NCBI GenBank assembly: GCA_030998225.1
Contig: JAPYXD010000056.1
Span: forward strand, 1,674,001 to 1,738,000
From: Diplolepis rosae
Taxonomy: Eukaryota; Arthropoda; Insecta; Hymenoptera; Diplolepididae
Direction of reading: 5' to 3'
DNA length: 64,000 nucleotides
This document shows positions 10,213-21,130 of this stretch, in pieces. The notes under the pieces are model-generated. The model searched no databases and had not been told where the DNA came from. It was given only the letters and a program-made list of their open reading frames with translations. The position numbers were made by a program, and so were the translations under genes. The stretch's first letter is position 1, and every line of letters starts with the position of its first letter.

Positions 10213-12274
10213 TTAAGGGCGGGGTAAGAGTTTGTAATTTTGAACAAATCGATTTTTTTGTCTTATCTTATAGTTAAACATTTCAAAAATATATTCCCAA
10301 AGTTTCAAGTCCATCAGAGAAAAATACTCGAAGTTATTAACTAGTTAGTCCCCTCGTCTCTAATACTGTAGCTCCGACAGCTGCGGGCGTTGAAAATGGC
10401 AGCGCGCAGTTGACGAGTAGGTATACAATTTCTTTTCTTGTCGATCGTTCTGCTCTATTGTTGAGTTTCGAAAAGTTTGTATTTTCTAAAGAGAGATAGA
10501 GCCAGAAATACATTTACTATATGCGTATGATATTTTAAAACGAAAGACGAGCGCCAGTAAGTTGTCATACGTTCATTCGAGTGCTTGTTCTTATTGAATT
10601 TAAAATTTCGCCAAAAAATTTTCTATTTAAAAATGGGGAAAGTATGTAACGTTTCAAGAGATGATCGAAAAGAAACAAGAACGTATTTGTGCAGATCAAG
10701 AAAGAGACCTTATACAAAAAATAAAGACGAAGTTAATACAAAAAGTGCGTCATCGAAAAAAATAAAATTAATTACCAGTGCGAGCGGGCCCGAAGATGTT
10801 GAAAAATATTACAGAATCATAGATTTTTTGCTGGTTTTTTCAACAATTTCAAGTTTAGTAAAATGTAATCAGTGTGATTGTTCAGTTCAGTTCAAAAGCT
10901 GTAAAAAAGAAGGTATTGCTTTTCAAATTCAGGTAAAATGTGAAAATTGTGATCCACGCTATATACCGTCGAGCGAGAAAACTGTTCATCGTTACGAAGT
11001 CAACACTCCATTTGACTTTGTAATGCGTACATTAGGTTTGGGTTTCGCCGTCTGCAATAATTTTTGTGGTCTAATGGACATTGCAAGTAATTTCTTATCT
11101 GAACCGTCTTATTTGGATATGATGAAATCGATTTGCATCTCCATCAAAACGACTGCTGAAAAATTTCTCATTTACGCCGCAACGGAAGAAAAAAAAACTA
11201 GTGAAAATTCAGATTTCGATACTTTGACCGTGTCTGGCGATGGCACGTTGCAAAAGCAAGGCTTCAGCTCGTTGTTTGGCGTTACTTCATTGATTGGTTA
11301 TTGGAGTGGAAAAGTAATTGATATCTATGTCAGTAGTTTGTATTGTCAACGTTGCAAACTCTGGGTAAAAAATTAAATACTGCTGAATTTGAGGAGTGGC
11401 ACAAAGAACACATTGATAACGATGCATGTCAAGCCAATCACACCGGACCATTAGGTAACATGGAAGTGAGCGCAGTGATCGAAATGTTCTGCCGCTTAGA
11501 GGAAAAATATGGAGCGAAGATCAGCAACTATATTGGAGACGGCGACAGTAAAACGTATGGAAATTTAGTGGAAGCGAAACCTTATGGTGAAAATTTTACT
11601 ATACATAAAAAAACATGTGTAGGCCATGTGCAAAAAAGGATGGGAAAACGTCTACGGGATTTAATTAAAACTACTGTTGAAGAAAAAATTGTAAAAACAG
11701 GAAAAAATGCTGGTAAAAAACGTCGAAGTAAAGTACTTGGTGGAAAAGGAAAACTCAGCTGGAAAAAAGAAGCTGAAGACCTCGAAGCAGCTGCAGGAAG
11801 TGTACTCTATGGAGCTGGGATCGATAATTCTGTGTAAGAAAAAAAAAAAAATTTTTCACTTTTTTTGCCTTTTAAAGCTTTAAACGCATTTTTCTCAAAA
11901 CTACCTTTTTGAAAGTCCGTGTTCACTGCCATTTGAAAACCATTTCGCCGATTCTTTTGAAACTTGGCACATACTTTCTACATAAACAATACCAGCCCCC
12001 AACGATCAGTATTTTTTTTTACATTAAGGGTGTTTTCCACCCCCAAAACGGCCGAATTTTTTGTGAAAAATCGCAGTTTTCACTTCAAATGGCCACCAAA
12101 AATATTATTATAATATTATTATGAATATTTTTGCATCAAAAAATCACAGAATGTTGTTGAAATAGTACACAATAATGTACGAAAGGTTTTAATAAATTCA
12201 CTTCACTCGAATTTCTGAAAAAAATTCATAAAACTGTGGTTTTTTTCGCCTAAAAACCCTTACCCCGCCCTTAA
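10213..12274 (+). mobile_element. Kolobok-like DNA transposon with TTAA target duplication
   Basis: Terminal inverted repeats GGGCGGGGTAAG (from 10217) and CTTACCCCGCCC (to 12270) are each flanked by TTAA (10213-10216 and 12271-12274). The 2054-bp element encodes a transposase of the Mutator-like DDE type found in Kolobok elements, whose known target site is TTAA. The 3' untranslated part (11840-12270) is AT-rich. The transposase has a frameshift and an apparent C-terminal deletion, so this copy is non-autonomous. Confidence 0.85.
10633..11837 (+). pseudogene. Kolobok/Mutator-like DDE transposase, frameshifted and internally deleted
   Basis: The true start is probably ATG 10633 (MGKVCNVSRDDRKETR). 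A Lys-rich N-terminus (possible nuclear localisation) is followed by a Cys cluster (KCNQCDCSVQFKSC ... CENCD), then VSGDGTLQKQGFSSLFG with the first catalytic Asp at codon 11239-11241. The frame changes near 11365: the text leaves CQRCKLW and resumes at KKLNTAEFEEWH, consistent with one lost base. In the second frame NYIGDGDSKTYG (Asp codons 11538-11540 and 11544-11546) and CVGHVQKRMGKRL are kept. After VLGGKGKLS the text jumps to an acidic tail (EAEDLEAAAGS ... YGAGI), so the C-terminal part of the DDE domain seems deleted. Family members are clearly longer. Confidence 0.8.
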
Positions 12275-12703
12275 GAGCTAGACAAGTAAGTTACCACCTA
12301 AGTATTTTTCTTTTTGTAAACTAATACAAAATCTTATTTATTTATAATAAATTATCTCATACATTTACAAATTTAGTTTTTTATTATCATTGTGAACAAC
12401 TCAGGGCCCATAGACCTGACCACAGTGCGGCCACTACCATGTATTTTAGGAGGGTACTTAACAAAGTGAAAACGAGCATCAGCGCCGCCAAGTTTTGATA
12501 GCAAGAACTAATATCAATGCAAACGAAACCCCCGCCCCCCAACCCGATGTATTCTACAGAACGGAAAATTTTGAAATATATTGTATGAAATCCATTTCAT
12601 AAATTTAAATGATTTAAAGTTGAAAATAATTTGTGAAAGAATAAAAATACAACAAGAATTTTTAAATATGAATCACAATGAACAGTTAAATATTGTACTA
12701 TTA
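12275..12703. other. AT-rich spacer, nothing recognised
   Basis: Follows the Kolobok-like element. No conserved ORF or terminal repeat is seen. Confidence 0.4.
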
Positions 12704-12764
12704 AACGGAGAAAAATAGTTGAAGTAATTTTACTCAACTCTGTCGATTAAACTTGGGACTTAAG
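12704..12764 (+). repeat. Terminal fragment of the 1.46 kb TA-flanked family
   Basis: ACGGAGAAAAATAGTTGAAG followed by CAACTCTGTCGATTAAACTTGGG matches the left end of 29593-31048 and the right end of 16658-18116. Only about 60 bp remains. Confidence 0.8.
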
Positions 12765-13460
12765 GGAGTAGAACAGAGTGACGGGCATGTTTTGTGGGTC
12801 ATTTTCATAAATTTATTGCTAACTAAATAATCATGTTACACCACTATTTTTTTGTTTTATTATCTTCCATACTTATCGAAAAAGGTTTAAAAAATTTTTT
12901 GTTAAAAAAAAAAAACTTTTTGATACATGCTGCTTCGCGCATCCCTATGATTTTTGCGCATGGTTGGATGGTGTACATGATTCTGCGAAAACCAGTCGTC
13001 TAAACCAAAAAACAAAATATGATCATCATCTATATTGTATTGGCTATCGCGTCACGTAGCCTTTTTTTTAGCATTTTTTGGCAACGAGAAAGAAATTTCT
13101 TAATTGAACATACGTTTTTTGGACCGAAATTTCATGTTATGATTGTTTATAATTATTGAACAAAACAAGATATTAGCAAAATCCTACGTGACGCCAGAGG
13201 AACTCATCCACAGAGTAAATTAGTAAAAATTGTATAGCACATATAAACTCACAGATAGTGTTTAAACACAATTCAAACACTATAATTTCAGTCTATTCCG
13301 AATTATTAAAAAACCAAGTAGGCGACTTTTTATATCCAAATTTGAGTATTAATCTAATCTAGAAAAAAAATTAGCCTCCTTTGATAACATAAATAATCTC
13401 AAAATTTACATCGCTCACAACGCGACCCTTACAACAAGTGGTGTAGTAAAAATTCCAATA
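12765..13460. other. AT-rich spacer
   Basis: Begins TTAAGGGAGTAGAACAGAG, which could be the left end of another TTAA-type element, but I found no matching right end. Contains short GC-richer patches (CTGCTTCGCGCATCC near 12930; CGCGTCACGTAGCC near 13050) and no recognisable gene. Confidence 0.35.
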
Positions 13461-13732
13461 TTAACACTAAACCTACCAGTAACGGTCAAATTGGCCGTTT
13501 TCAAACTTTTGTAAAATTTATACATATTTAAACGTTATAATACCGTTATCGAATTATATGACTTTTCTTAAAATATGCATATAATATTTTCTTCACTCTT
13601 TACTTCTAGTTTTGTTTTCTCTTTTCCAAGAAAATTGAATAATAAAATCGATAACTTTTTTTTATTGACGGTCAATTTGACTGAGCTCGGTAGGAATAGG
13701 TATACAAGAACTGTCGGTAGGTTTAGTGTCAA
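13461..13732. mobile_element. Small TTAA-type MITE (CACTAAACCTACC ends)
   Basis: Starts CACTAAACCTACC at 13465 after TTAA and ends GGTAGGTTTAGTG at 13728, followed by TCAA, one base off TTAA. Inner parts of the repeat are also inverted: GGTCAAATTGGCC on the left and GACGGTCAATTTGAC on the right. The 264-bp size and absence of coding sequence fit a MITE moved by a piggyBac-type or other TTAA-cutting transposase. Confidence 0.65.
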
Positions 13733-13923
13733 ATAAAGAAATCTAACTTAACGTGATAAATCCAGACACAGGTACAGGCATATCCGGAGTAATTGGAAAA
13801 TCATTTTCAACCTTTTTCAAAATAAATATTCCGGAGAAAATTTAAGCAATTCTTAGAAAATACAACGGTTAAAATAACTGCAATTATTACAAAAAAAAAA
13901 ATTTATACAGGTTAACTTATTTC

Positions 13924-14619
13924 TTAAGGGGGTCTTCTGGTTCGCCGTCTGATTTTCACACGCATTTTCAAGAATTTATTGCAAGCAAACCACAAAAGAT
14001 AATGACATAAATTTTTTTCTATTGAATAGAGCATTTCAATGTCTTCCTTATATATTATTTTGAGTTTATTGTCTTGTCACACGTGACGTCAGGAAGACCT
14101 TGACCGGAAGCTTGAAAAATCCCTGTGCCGACGATTTAGCCTGTACTGGTGGTCTGAAACAAAAAACACAATTACAACTTTATTTTTTATTTCATTGACT
14201 ATCGTTGTCTGCTCAATTGTTTAAAAATATAACAATTTATAAATATGGCAGCCATTTTTCTAAAAAGAGTCAATTTTTTCATGTTTGAGGAGCTATAAAA
14301 ACGAAAATAAAAGGACTTCTGAGCTAATTGGGCAGACAACGATAGTCAATAAAATAAAAAATGAAATTGTATTTGTGTTTTTTGTTTCAGACCACCAGAA
14401 CAGGCTTAATCTTCGGCACAGTGTTTTTTCAAGGTCCCGGTCAAGGTCATCCTGACGTCACGAGTGATAAGACAATAAACTCAAAATAATATATAAGGAA
14501 GACATTGAAATGCTTTATTCAATAGAAAAATTTTATGTCATTATCTTTTGTGGTTTGCTTGCAATAAATTCTTGAAAATGCGTGTGAAAATCAGACAGCG
14601 AACCAGAAGACCCCCTTAA
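13924..14619. mobile_element. Foldback element with about 290-bp inverted arms, TTAA-flanked
   Basis: TTAA (13924-13927), then GGGGGTCTTCTGGTTCGC. The mirror image GCGAACCAGAAGACCCCC ends at 14615 before TTAA (14616-14619). The arms, 13928 to about 14219 and about 14326 to 14615, are well over 90 % identical by eye, with a unique loop of about 106 bp. There is no coding capacity. Its GGG end and TTAA site are like those of the Kolobok-like element at 10217, so movement by such a transposase is possible. Confidence 0.8.
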
Positions 14620-15055
14620 AGGTCTAATTTTCCAAGAAAACTAAGTAGAACACCCCTTGATTAACTTAACCTGACTTAATAATCAATTTGGAAATCAAAT
14701 TTTGACACTACACTGCCCAGAAATTTTGTATTAATGTATTTTTAATCAATACATTTAATTATATGTTTTAATTAATTAATTTTATTTATTTTTATTAAAA
14801 ATAAAGTCGGCAGCTTTTTGAGAAATCCATAACTATAAACAAATTGAGTAAAAATGTAGATTAACTATAGATATAGTTTGAGTAACTAGTAAATGAATCC
14901 ATTCTCAACATTGTCGAATTTATATCTGAGAAAAATAGTATAAGACGAGAAGTTTTCAAAATGACCCTGGTGCATTCCCACATTGGCGACTAATCGTTCT
15001 TAAATTCAATACATAAATTACACGTATAAAAATTCAATAAAAATTATCAGACAAG
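14620..15055. other. Sequence upstream of gag; possible tRNA primer site
   Basis: Mostly AT-rich. CACATTGGCGACTAATCG near 14981, with TGGCGAC at 14984-14990, lies about 70 bp before the gag ATG and could be a primer-binding site, since many gypsy-type sites begin TGGCG. I could not delimit a 5' LTR, so this is tentative. Confidence 0.3.
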
Positions 15056-15342
15056 ATGTCACATTTCGAAGAAAAAACTATATTAAAGGAAGCTCAAAGT
15101 AGAAAATTTACAGATGACATTTCGTGGGACGCGAAAGATGCTATGATAAAGTTAATGGCAGAATGTTTCCCCATGCAACAAGGAGTTATAAACATTCCTA
15201 TATTCGATGGAAAAAATATGCCCGTTAGCGATTTTATCGAAGATATTATAACTGGGCAATCATTCGTGCCTGCAACTTGCGAAAAACAATACATTATAAC
15301 GGTGTCAGCTCGATTAAAAGGTGCTGCAAGAGACAGCACTTA
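15056..15342 (+). pseudogene. Retroelement gag, 5' part (split by hAT insertion)
   Basis: The ATG at 15056 opens an acidic N-terminus (MSHFEEKTILKEAQ), then NIPIFDGKNMPVSDFI and RLKGAARDST. This is the arrangement of gypsy/errantivirus-type gag in insects (a capsid-like region that assembles on element RNA). The reading frame runs straight into a transposon at 15343; codons after that belong to the inserted DNA. The gag text resumes at 20010. The insertion is marked by an 8-bp duplication, so gag was already integrated when it was hit. Confidence 0.7.
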
Positions 15343-16657
15343 CAGTGTGCCCAGATCGGACATGCCAACCATTCGCACACAATTACAGGCTACGTGCGTG
15401 AGAATAAAGTAGGAGCTGTAAGTTTGGTTGCGCGCGCAACCAACTTTTCCTCTTCTGAATTCGAAAACTCGGAGATGCCCGAAAATCTTCGGGAAACTTC
15501 GGCTCTCTTCTTATTTCGTCTATATATAGCATATACGAAATAAAGTAAAAGCAAGCGTTCCCTAACTTTCTGAGTTTCTGCGATTTCATCGATTCGATGT
15601 CTCATGCATCTCGTCGTCTGCTCGCCCGGCGACTTCTGTTTACAAAATTTGACAGCCAACAAATTTTGTAAAAACTCTTAAATAATGTTGATGACGTGAC
15701 ATACATTTTATGAATTTCAGGAAATGTTAAATAATTGTTTCGAGTATGTGACCAGCAAGGACTATTTATTTGATACTATTTGTTTGTAGAATTTAAATCC
15801 AGAATTTGAGGTTAACTTCATAACCTGTTGTGTTCAAGTAATTTTATATTTTAACTTTCTTTGATTTCACTCAATTGATTTTTAATATTGTAAATTCAGA
15901 TTGTTAATTAATTATATTTTTATGTACATTTTAAAAATAATAATCATTTTTAATTAATAAATTCTGTCATTATTAACTTTCTTATAATTCTATTTTCTGA
16001 CAATATATAACTCTTTAATTCTTCCTTACCTATACTATACCTTAGGTAATAAATTACAGATATTAAGATGTCACAATAGTACAATATCAATCAGATAAAT
16101 TAATGATACAATTTATGATCTGAAAATAAAAGAGTTTTAAAATCGTTTGAACTCAAATTTGTTTTAATTTTCAAAGCCTTTTTTAAGACTATAAGTTCTT
16201 TTTAAAAGTGATTAATTAAAAGCTTACAAGAAAATTATAAGTATAGATAAATTAAAAAGTAATGAGGTATTGAAAATTGCTTAATTAGCAATATTTCCAA
16301 TTTTAAATTGAATAAGTTGGGAATATTTAATTAAAAAGATCTACAAATAATTATAATGGTTTCTCTTTACAAAAATTTTTATTTTAAACAATTCCAATTG
16401 TAAAATTTTCTCGATTTTTAAGCGTTTTTAAACTAAATTTATATAATTTAAAGTAATTTTATTTATTTATCGAAAAAATTGAAATGGTCTTCGGACTTTA
16501 AAAAACTAGATAATTTATTCATGAAAATCATTTCAAATTGCAATTAATGAAATATTTGAAATGAAACACTTATAAGCTGAAAGTACTAAAAAAGTGCATA
16601 ATTTTAGAGTTAATATATTATATATATATATAAATATTTATTTATTAATTTATTGTA
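15343..16657 (+). repeat. Left arm of hAT-type element copy 1
   Basis: Contains a GC palindrome (GGTTGCGCGCGCAACC, about 15425), then a block with CGAAATAAAGTAAAAGCAAGCG and a GC-rich stretch that recurs four times in the window (here, 18655, 19700-19960 reverse, 47900-48125 reverse). The last 330 bp (16326-16657) lack a partner in the right arm of this copy but are present in both arms of copy 2. Confidence 0.8.
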
Positions 16658-18118
16658 CACGGAGAAAAATAGTTAAAGTAATTTTACTCAACTTCCGATC
16701 AAATTTGGGACATAAGGACAAGTTAGAAGTTATTTAGTATCACTGTATTTATTTGTGATATATTAAATGTTCGAAAATGAATCAAAGTTGAGTAAAATTC
16801 AGAAGTGTAGGGTGAAGTATGAAAGCGTGCATTAAAAATTTTTAAATATGTATATTATTACTCGTAGTATAACTATAAAAAACCAATCTTTTATTAAATC
16901 ACAAAAATAGTAGAGCTTTCCGTTCATTCTACTCTACGCTTCAATCGAGAGTTGAGTAAACCGTGAATCGCAAGATTTATTCCAACAGCTACATCTATTC
17001 ACGCAGGAACGAATGAAAGTAATCTGCGCCTTGGGCACACATGAAAAATTTTTAATTTCAAAAACTTAAATTCTTAAAATTAAATTGATCTTATGAAAAT
17101 TTAAACAAAAAAAATCGATAAGTGTATTACATAAAATATGAAATATCACATAAATTACTCAGGCAGAATAATAATTTGGAATTCGCAAATGTAAAATCCA
17201 TATTTTGAAAATATAAAACACAGAAAATAAAAGAACCTTCTTTTAAATGTTTTTATACAAAATACTTCTTAATAATAATGCAATTTTTTAATGTACATTT
17301 GAAAATTTAGTTTCACTAAACTTCATACGTTGTTATAATAAAAATGTATACTAAATGTAATTTAATAATTATATTATATATATATCAATAATCATAGTTA
17401 TAATAATTGTGTAATTATATTAATTTTTAAAAATATTTTATTAATCATTTTTGAAAAAAGTTGATTTATTTTTACTTGAGTAAGGCTAAAAAATTTTATT
17501 GACGGCACTTACTCTCACAAGCTCTGAATAACTCATGCAGTCACTATATAAGAAAGTTCCAAATTTTATATCTCAGCATTGTAAGCGAGCGTGTGCGTGA
17601 TTCGACGAAAGCGTATCGTACTATATATAAGTGTTGTTATTAGGTTTATATATGTAAGGTTATATGATTAAGTGTATTTGTAATTTGAAATATGATTGGC
17701 TACGTCCGTAATGGTGTGAATGTATTTGTAAGTTGTTTATGTATATACCGGATGACTATTGGCAGGCTCGAGGTAAGAATTTTTTTTTATTTGAGAAAAC
17801 CATACCATTGCCAGTTGAAATAATATGCCCGATGCTCATTTTACCCAACTACGGTTTGAAGCACCTCAAGCGTCGGTGATATACTTATACATTTCATGTT
17901 AACCCACTGACGCATGTTGGTGCCCTGTCGTCGATAACGTTTTACTCAACTCCTTACTACTCCCTATGTAACGCTTATTGTTATTCACTTTGGGTGAATT
18001 AGGTATATATCAAACTGATTTTACCCGACTAGGATTTAATAGATGTTCAAATGTCCTTATATCCCAAGTTTAATCGACAGAGTTGAATAAAATTACTTCA
18101 ACTATTTTTCTCCGTGTA
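16656..18118 (+). mobile_element. 1.46 kb TA-flanked element with about 65-bp inverted ends, copy A
   Basis: Ends CACGGAGAAAAATAGTTAAAG (16658) and the inverse CTTCAACTATTTTTCTCCGTG (to 18116), each followed by TA (16656-16657 and 18117-18118). The terminal repeats run about 65 bp through TTTACTCAACT and GGGACATAAGGAC. The TA duplication suggests Tc1/mariner-type mobilisation. There is no open frame longer than about 60 codons, so it is non-autonomous. It is nearly identical to copy B (29593-31048) in opposite orientation. Confidence 0.85.
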
Positions 18119-18278
18119 TATATATTAAATATATATTCATTGATTTTATTGATGAATATATATATACATTATTATTGAATTTTTAAGAAACATTTTTAAG
18201 AAAGCAATTTTTACTTTCATACGATGTTGTTGTTCATAATAATTGGCTTTAGGGTCTAGAAATGATAACTCAGGAATT

Positions 18279-18567
18279 TACACGGAAAACGAACTCGGCA
18301 GTTTGCTCGCTCCCGACTGTGGCGTCACACTCCCAGAGTGTGCGTACATCTAACTGCCAGACTTTGGCGATCGCGCGCCCAAAGCTAGCGGCAGAAATTC
18401 TTCCAAACTGAAACAAGCCTGAAACAAGCTTGTTTCAGTTTGGAAGAATTTCTGCCGCTAGCTTTGGGCGCGCGATCGCCAAAGTCTGGCAGTTAGATGT
18501 ACGCACACTCTGGGAGTGTGACGCCACAGTCGGGAGCGAGCAAACTGCCGAGTTCGTTTTCCGTGTA
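18279..18567. mobile_element. Perfect palindromic MITE (137-bp arms)
   Basis: TA (18279-18280), then CACGGAAAACGAACTCGG, and the exact inverse ending CCGAGTTCGTTTTCCGTG at 18565, then TA. By direct reading the two 137-bp arms are identical, separated by an 11-base loop (CCTGAAACAAG). The element is GC-rich in an AT-rich setting, 285 bp, non-coding. A perfect palindrome of this length implies very recent formation or repair by arm-to-arm conversion. Confidence 0.9.
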
Positions 18568-18654
18568 TATACTGTCAAACGTTTCATCTCTAATCGGAGT
18601 CCTCATTAGTGATCTTTATTTCTAAAATATCAAAATTTTGAATAAATATCCTAT

Positions 18655-19015
18655 CTTGGAATAAACTCGGAGATGCCCGAAAATCTTCGGGAAACTTCGG
18701 CTCTCTCTTTATTTCGTCTATATATAGCATATACGAAATAAAGTAAAAGCAAGCGTTCCCTAACTTTCTGAGTTTCTGCGATTTCATCGATTCGATGTCT
18801 CGTGCATCTCGACGTCTGCTCGCTCGGCGACTTCTGTTTACAAAATTTGACAGCCAACAAATTTTGTAAAAACTCTTAAATAATGTTGATGACGTGACAT
18901 ACATTTTATGAATTTCAGGAAATGTTAAATAATTGTTTCGAGTGTGTGACCAGCAAGGACTATTTATTTGATACTATTTGTTTGTAGAATTTTAATCCAG
19001 AATTTGAGGTTAAGT
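18655..19015 (+). repeat. Extra direct copy of left-arm sequence inside hAT copy 1
   Basis: Matches 15467-15815 in the same orientation (ACTCGGAGATGCCCGAAAATC ... GAATTTGAGGTTAA), then abuts ATATTCCCAACTTATTC, which belongs to the inverted right arm. It marks an internal rearrangement or gene conversion between the arms. Confidence 0.75.
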
Positions 19016-20001
19016 TAATATTCCCAACTTATTCAATTTAAAATTGGAAATATTGCTAATTAAACAATTTTCAATACCTCATTACTTTTTAATTTATCTA
19101 TACTTATAATTTTCTTGTAAGCTTTTAATTAATCACTTTTAAAAAGAACATATAGTCTTAAAAAAGCCTTTGAAAATTAAAAAAAATTTGAGTTCAAACG
19201 ATTTTAAAACTCTTTTATTTTCAGATCATATATTGTATTATTAATTTATCTGATTGATATTGTACTTTTGTGACATCTTAATATCTGTAATTTATTACCT
19301 AAGGTATAGTATAGGTAAGGAAGAATTAAAGAGTTATATATTGTCAGAAAATAGAATTATACGAAAGTTAATAATGACAGAATTTATTAATTAAAAATGA
19401 TTATTATTTTTAAAATGTACATAAAAATATAATTAATTAACAATCTGAATTTACAATATTAAAAATCAATTGAGTGAAATCAAAGAAAGTTAAAATATAA
19501 AATTACTTGAACACAACAGGTTATGAAGTTAACCTCAAATTCTGGATTTAAATTCTACAAACAAATAGTATCAAATAAATAGTCCTTGCTGGTCACACAC
19601 TCGAAACAATTATTTAACATTTCCTGAAATTCATAAAATGTATGTCACGTCATCAACATTATTTAAGAGTTTTTACAAAATTTGTTGGCTGTCAAATTTT
19701 GTAAACAGAAGTCGCCGGGCGAGCCGACGACGAGATGCATGAGACATTGAATCGATGAAATCGCAGAAACTCAGAAAGTTAGGGAACGCTTGCTTTTACT
19801 TTATTTCGTATATGCTATATATAGACAAAATAAGGAGAGAGCCGAAGTTTCCCGAAGATTTTCAGGCATCTCCGAGTTTTCGAATTCAGAAGAGGAGAAG
19901 TTGGTTGCGCGCGCAACCAAACTTACAGCTCCTACTTTATTCTCACGCACGTAGCCTGTAATTGTGTGCGAATGGTTGGCGTGTCCGATCTGGGCACACT
20001 G
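19016..20001 (-). repeat. Right arm of hAT-type element copy 1
   Basis: Reverse complement of 15343-16325, with scattered substitutions (for example GGCGTGTCC against GACATGCC). The outer GC palindrome is kept near 19905. Confidence 0.85.
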
Positions 20002-20009
20002 AGCACTTA

Positions 20010-20330
20010 TGGAAAAACATTTTATAACGTTAGTGACCTAATTCAACATCTCGAACAGCGATTTGCCCCCCCCCCCCCCCATAAAACTTATTCGTGGTAT
20101 GACGCGAAATAAGTACCATTAAATTTCTTCAAAATGAAGGTGTTTAGGAATTCTATGACCGATTAACACTTTTAAAGTCGAGAGCTCAGGCAGCTATGGA
20201 AATAGATATAAAAATTCCAACTATCGACACGAGTGAGAACTTCATCATACCCACCAAATAGACCCAGAAACAAGCAAAAAAATGAAGGAACGTCGAATAA
20301 GTGTAAAAACTCTCAGGAATCGTGAAAGAT
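20010..20330 (+). pseudogene. Retroelement gag, continuation after the hAT insertion
   Basis: TATGGAAAAACATTTTATAACG resumes the capsid-like frame (YGKTFYNVSDLIQHLEQRFA) in line with RDST at 15342. A run of 15 C at 20066-20080 then breaks the frame. After it, other frames read SWYDAK and AQAAMEIDIKIPTID, typical of the same gag. A stop follows near 20258. Confidence 0.65.
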
Positions 20331-20366
20331 CTTATATGCTAAAATCCACCGATTTAACTAACATAA

Positions 20367-20744
20367 ATGCATTTACATTTGCATTTAAAGAAAGAATGCA
20401 AAAGCATAGGCTTCAAAAATACCCTAGAAAGTGACCCAAGTATAAATTGTGAAATTTCTCCAAACTGTAACTCAGAAACTCTTTCAGAAGTAACCGGAAA
20501 AATGAATAAAAAAGAAGACTTGATAAGAAAAGAAAAGCTTATAAAAGAATTCAGAAAACGGAAAAGAAGTACTTCGGATCCTCAAAGTGAAGCCCCTTTG
20601 GCTCTGAAAATATTAAAAGCATCGACCCTACTAAATCGTACTATTTCCAGGACATTTACTGGTTTCTATATAATTTTTGTTATGAATAATACTTACTTTT
20701 TACTGCTGATTTCACACAAATACTTCACAAGGAAAGACAATTGA
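20367..20744 (+). pseudogene. Open frame downstream of gag, unassigned
   Basis: 125 codons from ATG 20367. A His/Leu-rich start is followed by a Lys/Arg-rich middle (KLIKEFRKRKRSTS) and a hydrophobic tail (FTGFYIIFVMNNTYFLLLI). The position suggests the C-terminal part of gag or a fused remnant of the same retroelement. I do not recognise a domain, and the hydrophobic end may be read-through into non-coding DNA. Confidence 0.3.
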
Positions 20745-20889
20745 ATTTTAAAGTGAATTAAATTGTTTTTTGGGTTTTTTTTATTGATAATAATCATTTT
20801 TATAACTAAGCCCCATTATAACACATTGTAAAAGCTCTCGAACAGCCTCCGTTAGTTCACTCATGCTATGGCGCTGCAGTCACGCACAG

Positions 20890-21130
20890 AGAGTATAGCC
20901 AGAACGGAACACACAACGTTGGTTGGAACCCAAATAAATGTTAACTCAAAAGAATTTATCTACAACCCAGGATTCTCATTAAATATATTAGATGTTTCCC
21001 CAATCATTTATAAAACTATGTGTAGTCCTAGAATAAAATTATTTTGATGGAAAACTGAAAAAGATGCAAAATTGAAAAATCTGCATACAGAAGAATCACT
21101 CTACTATAGAAGAACAATTTCTCGACCTGG
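20890..21130 (+). pseudogene. Possible env-like fragment
   Basis: One frame is open for about 50 codons (TTLVGTQINVNSKEFIYNPG), then a stop near 21047 and a further short open stretch. Its place after gag, with no pol between, would fit an env remnant of an errantivirus-like element with pol deleted. The call rests on position and residue composition only. Confidence 0.25.

Larger units (their letters stand above)
15343..20001. mobile_element. hAT-type non-autonomous element with kilobase inverted arms, copy 1
   Basis: Starts CAGTGTGCCCAGATCGGAC at 15343; the right end mirrors it (GTCCGATCTGGGCACACTG, to 20001). Both ends are flanked by the 8-bp duplication AGCACTTA (15335-15342 and 20002-20009). 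CAGTG ends with an 8-bp duplication are hAT hallmarks. About 980 bp at each end are inverted copies (15343 to about 16325; about 19020 to 20001). No transposase is present. The centre holds a TA-flanked 1.46 kb element, a palindromic MITE and a rearranged extra copy of arm sequence. Related sequence at 44597-48124 shows it is a family. Confidence 0.85.

Noticed and set aside
15383..15662. Conserved ORF (KFCKQKSPGEQ type) in four places of the long-armed hAT family
   Set aside because: It lies in inverted arms, lacks a consistent ATG and reads in overlapping frames with equal length. Similarity reflects DNA copying, not coding constraint.
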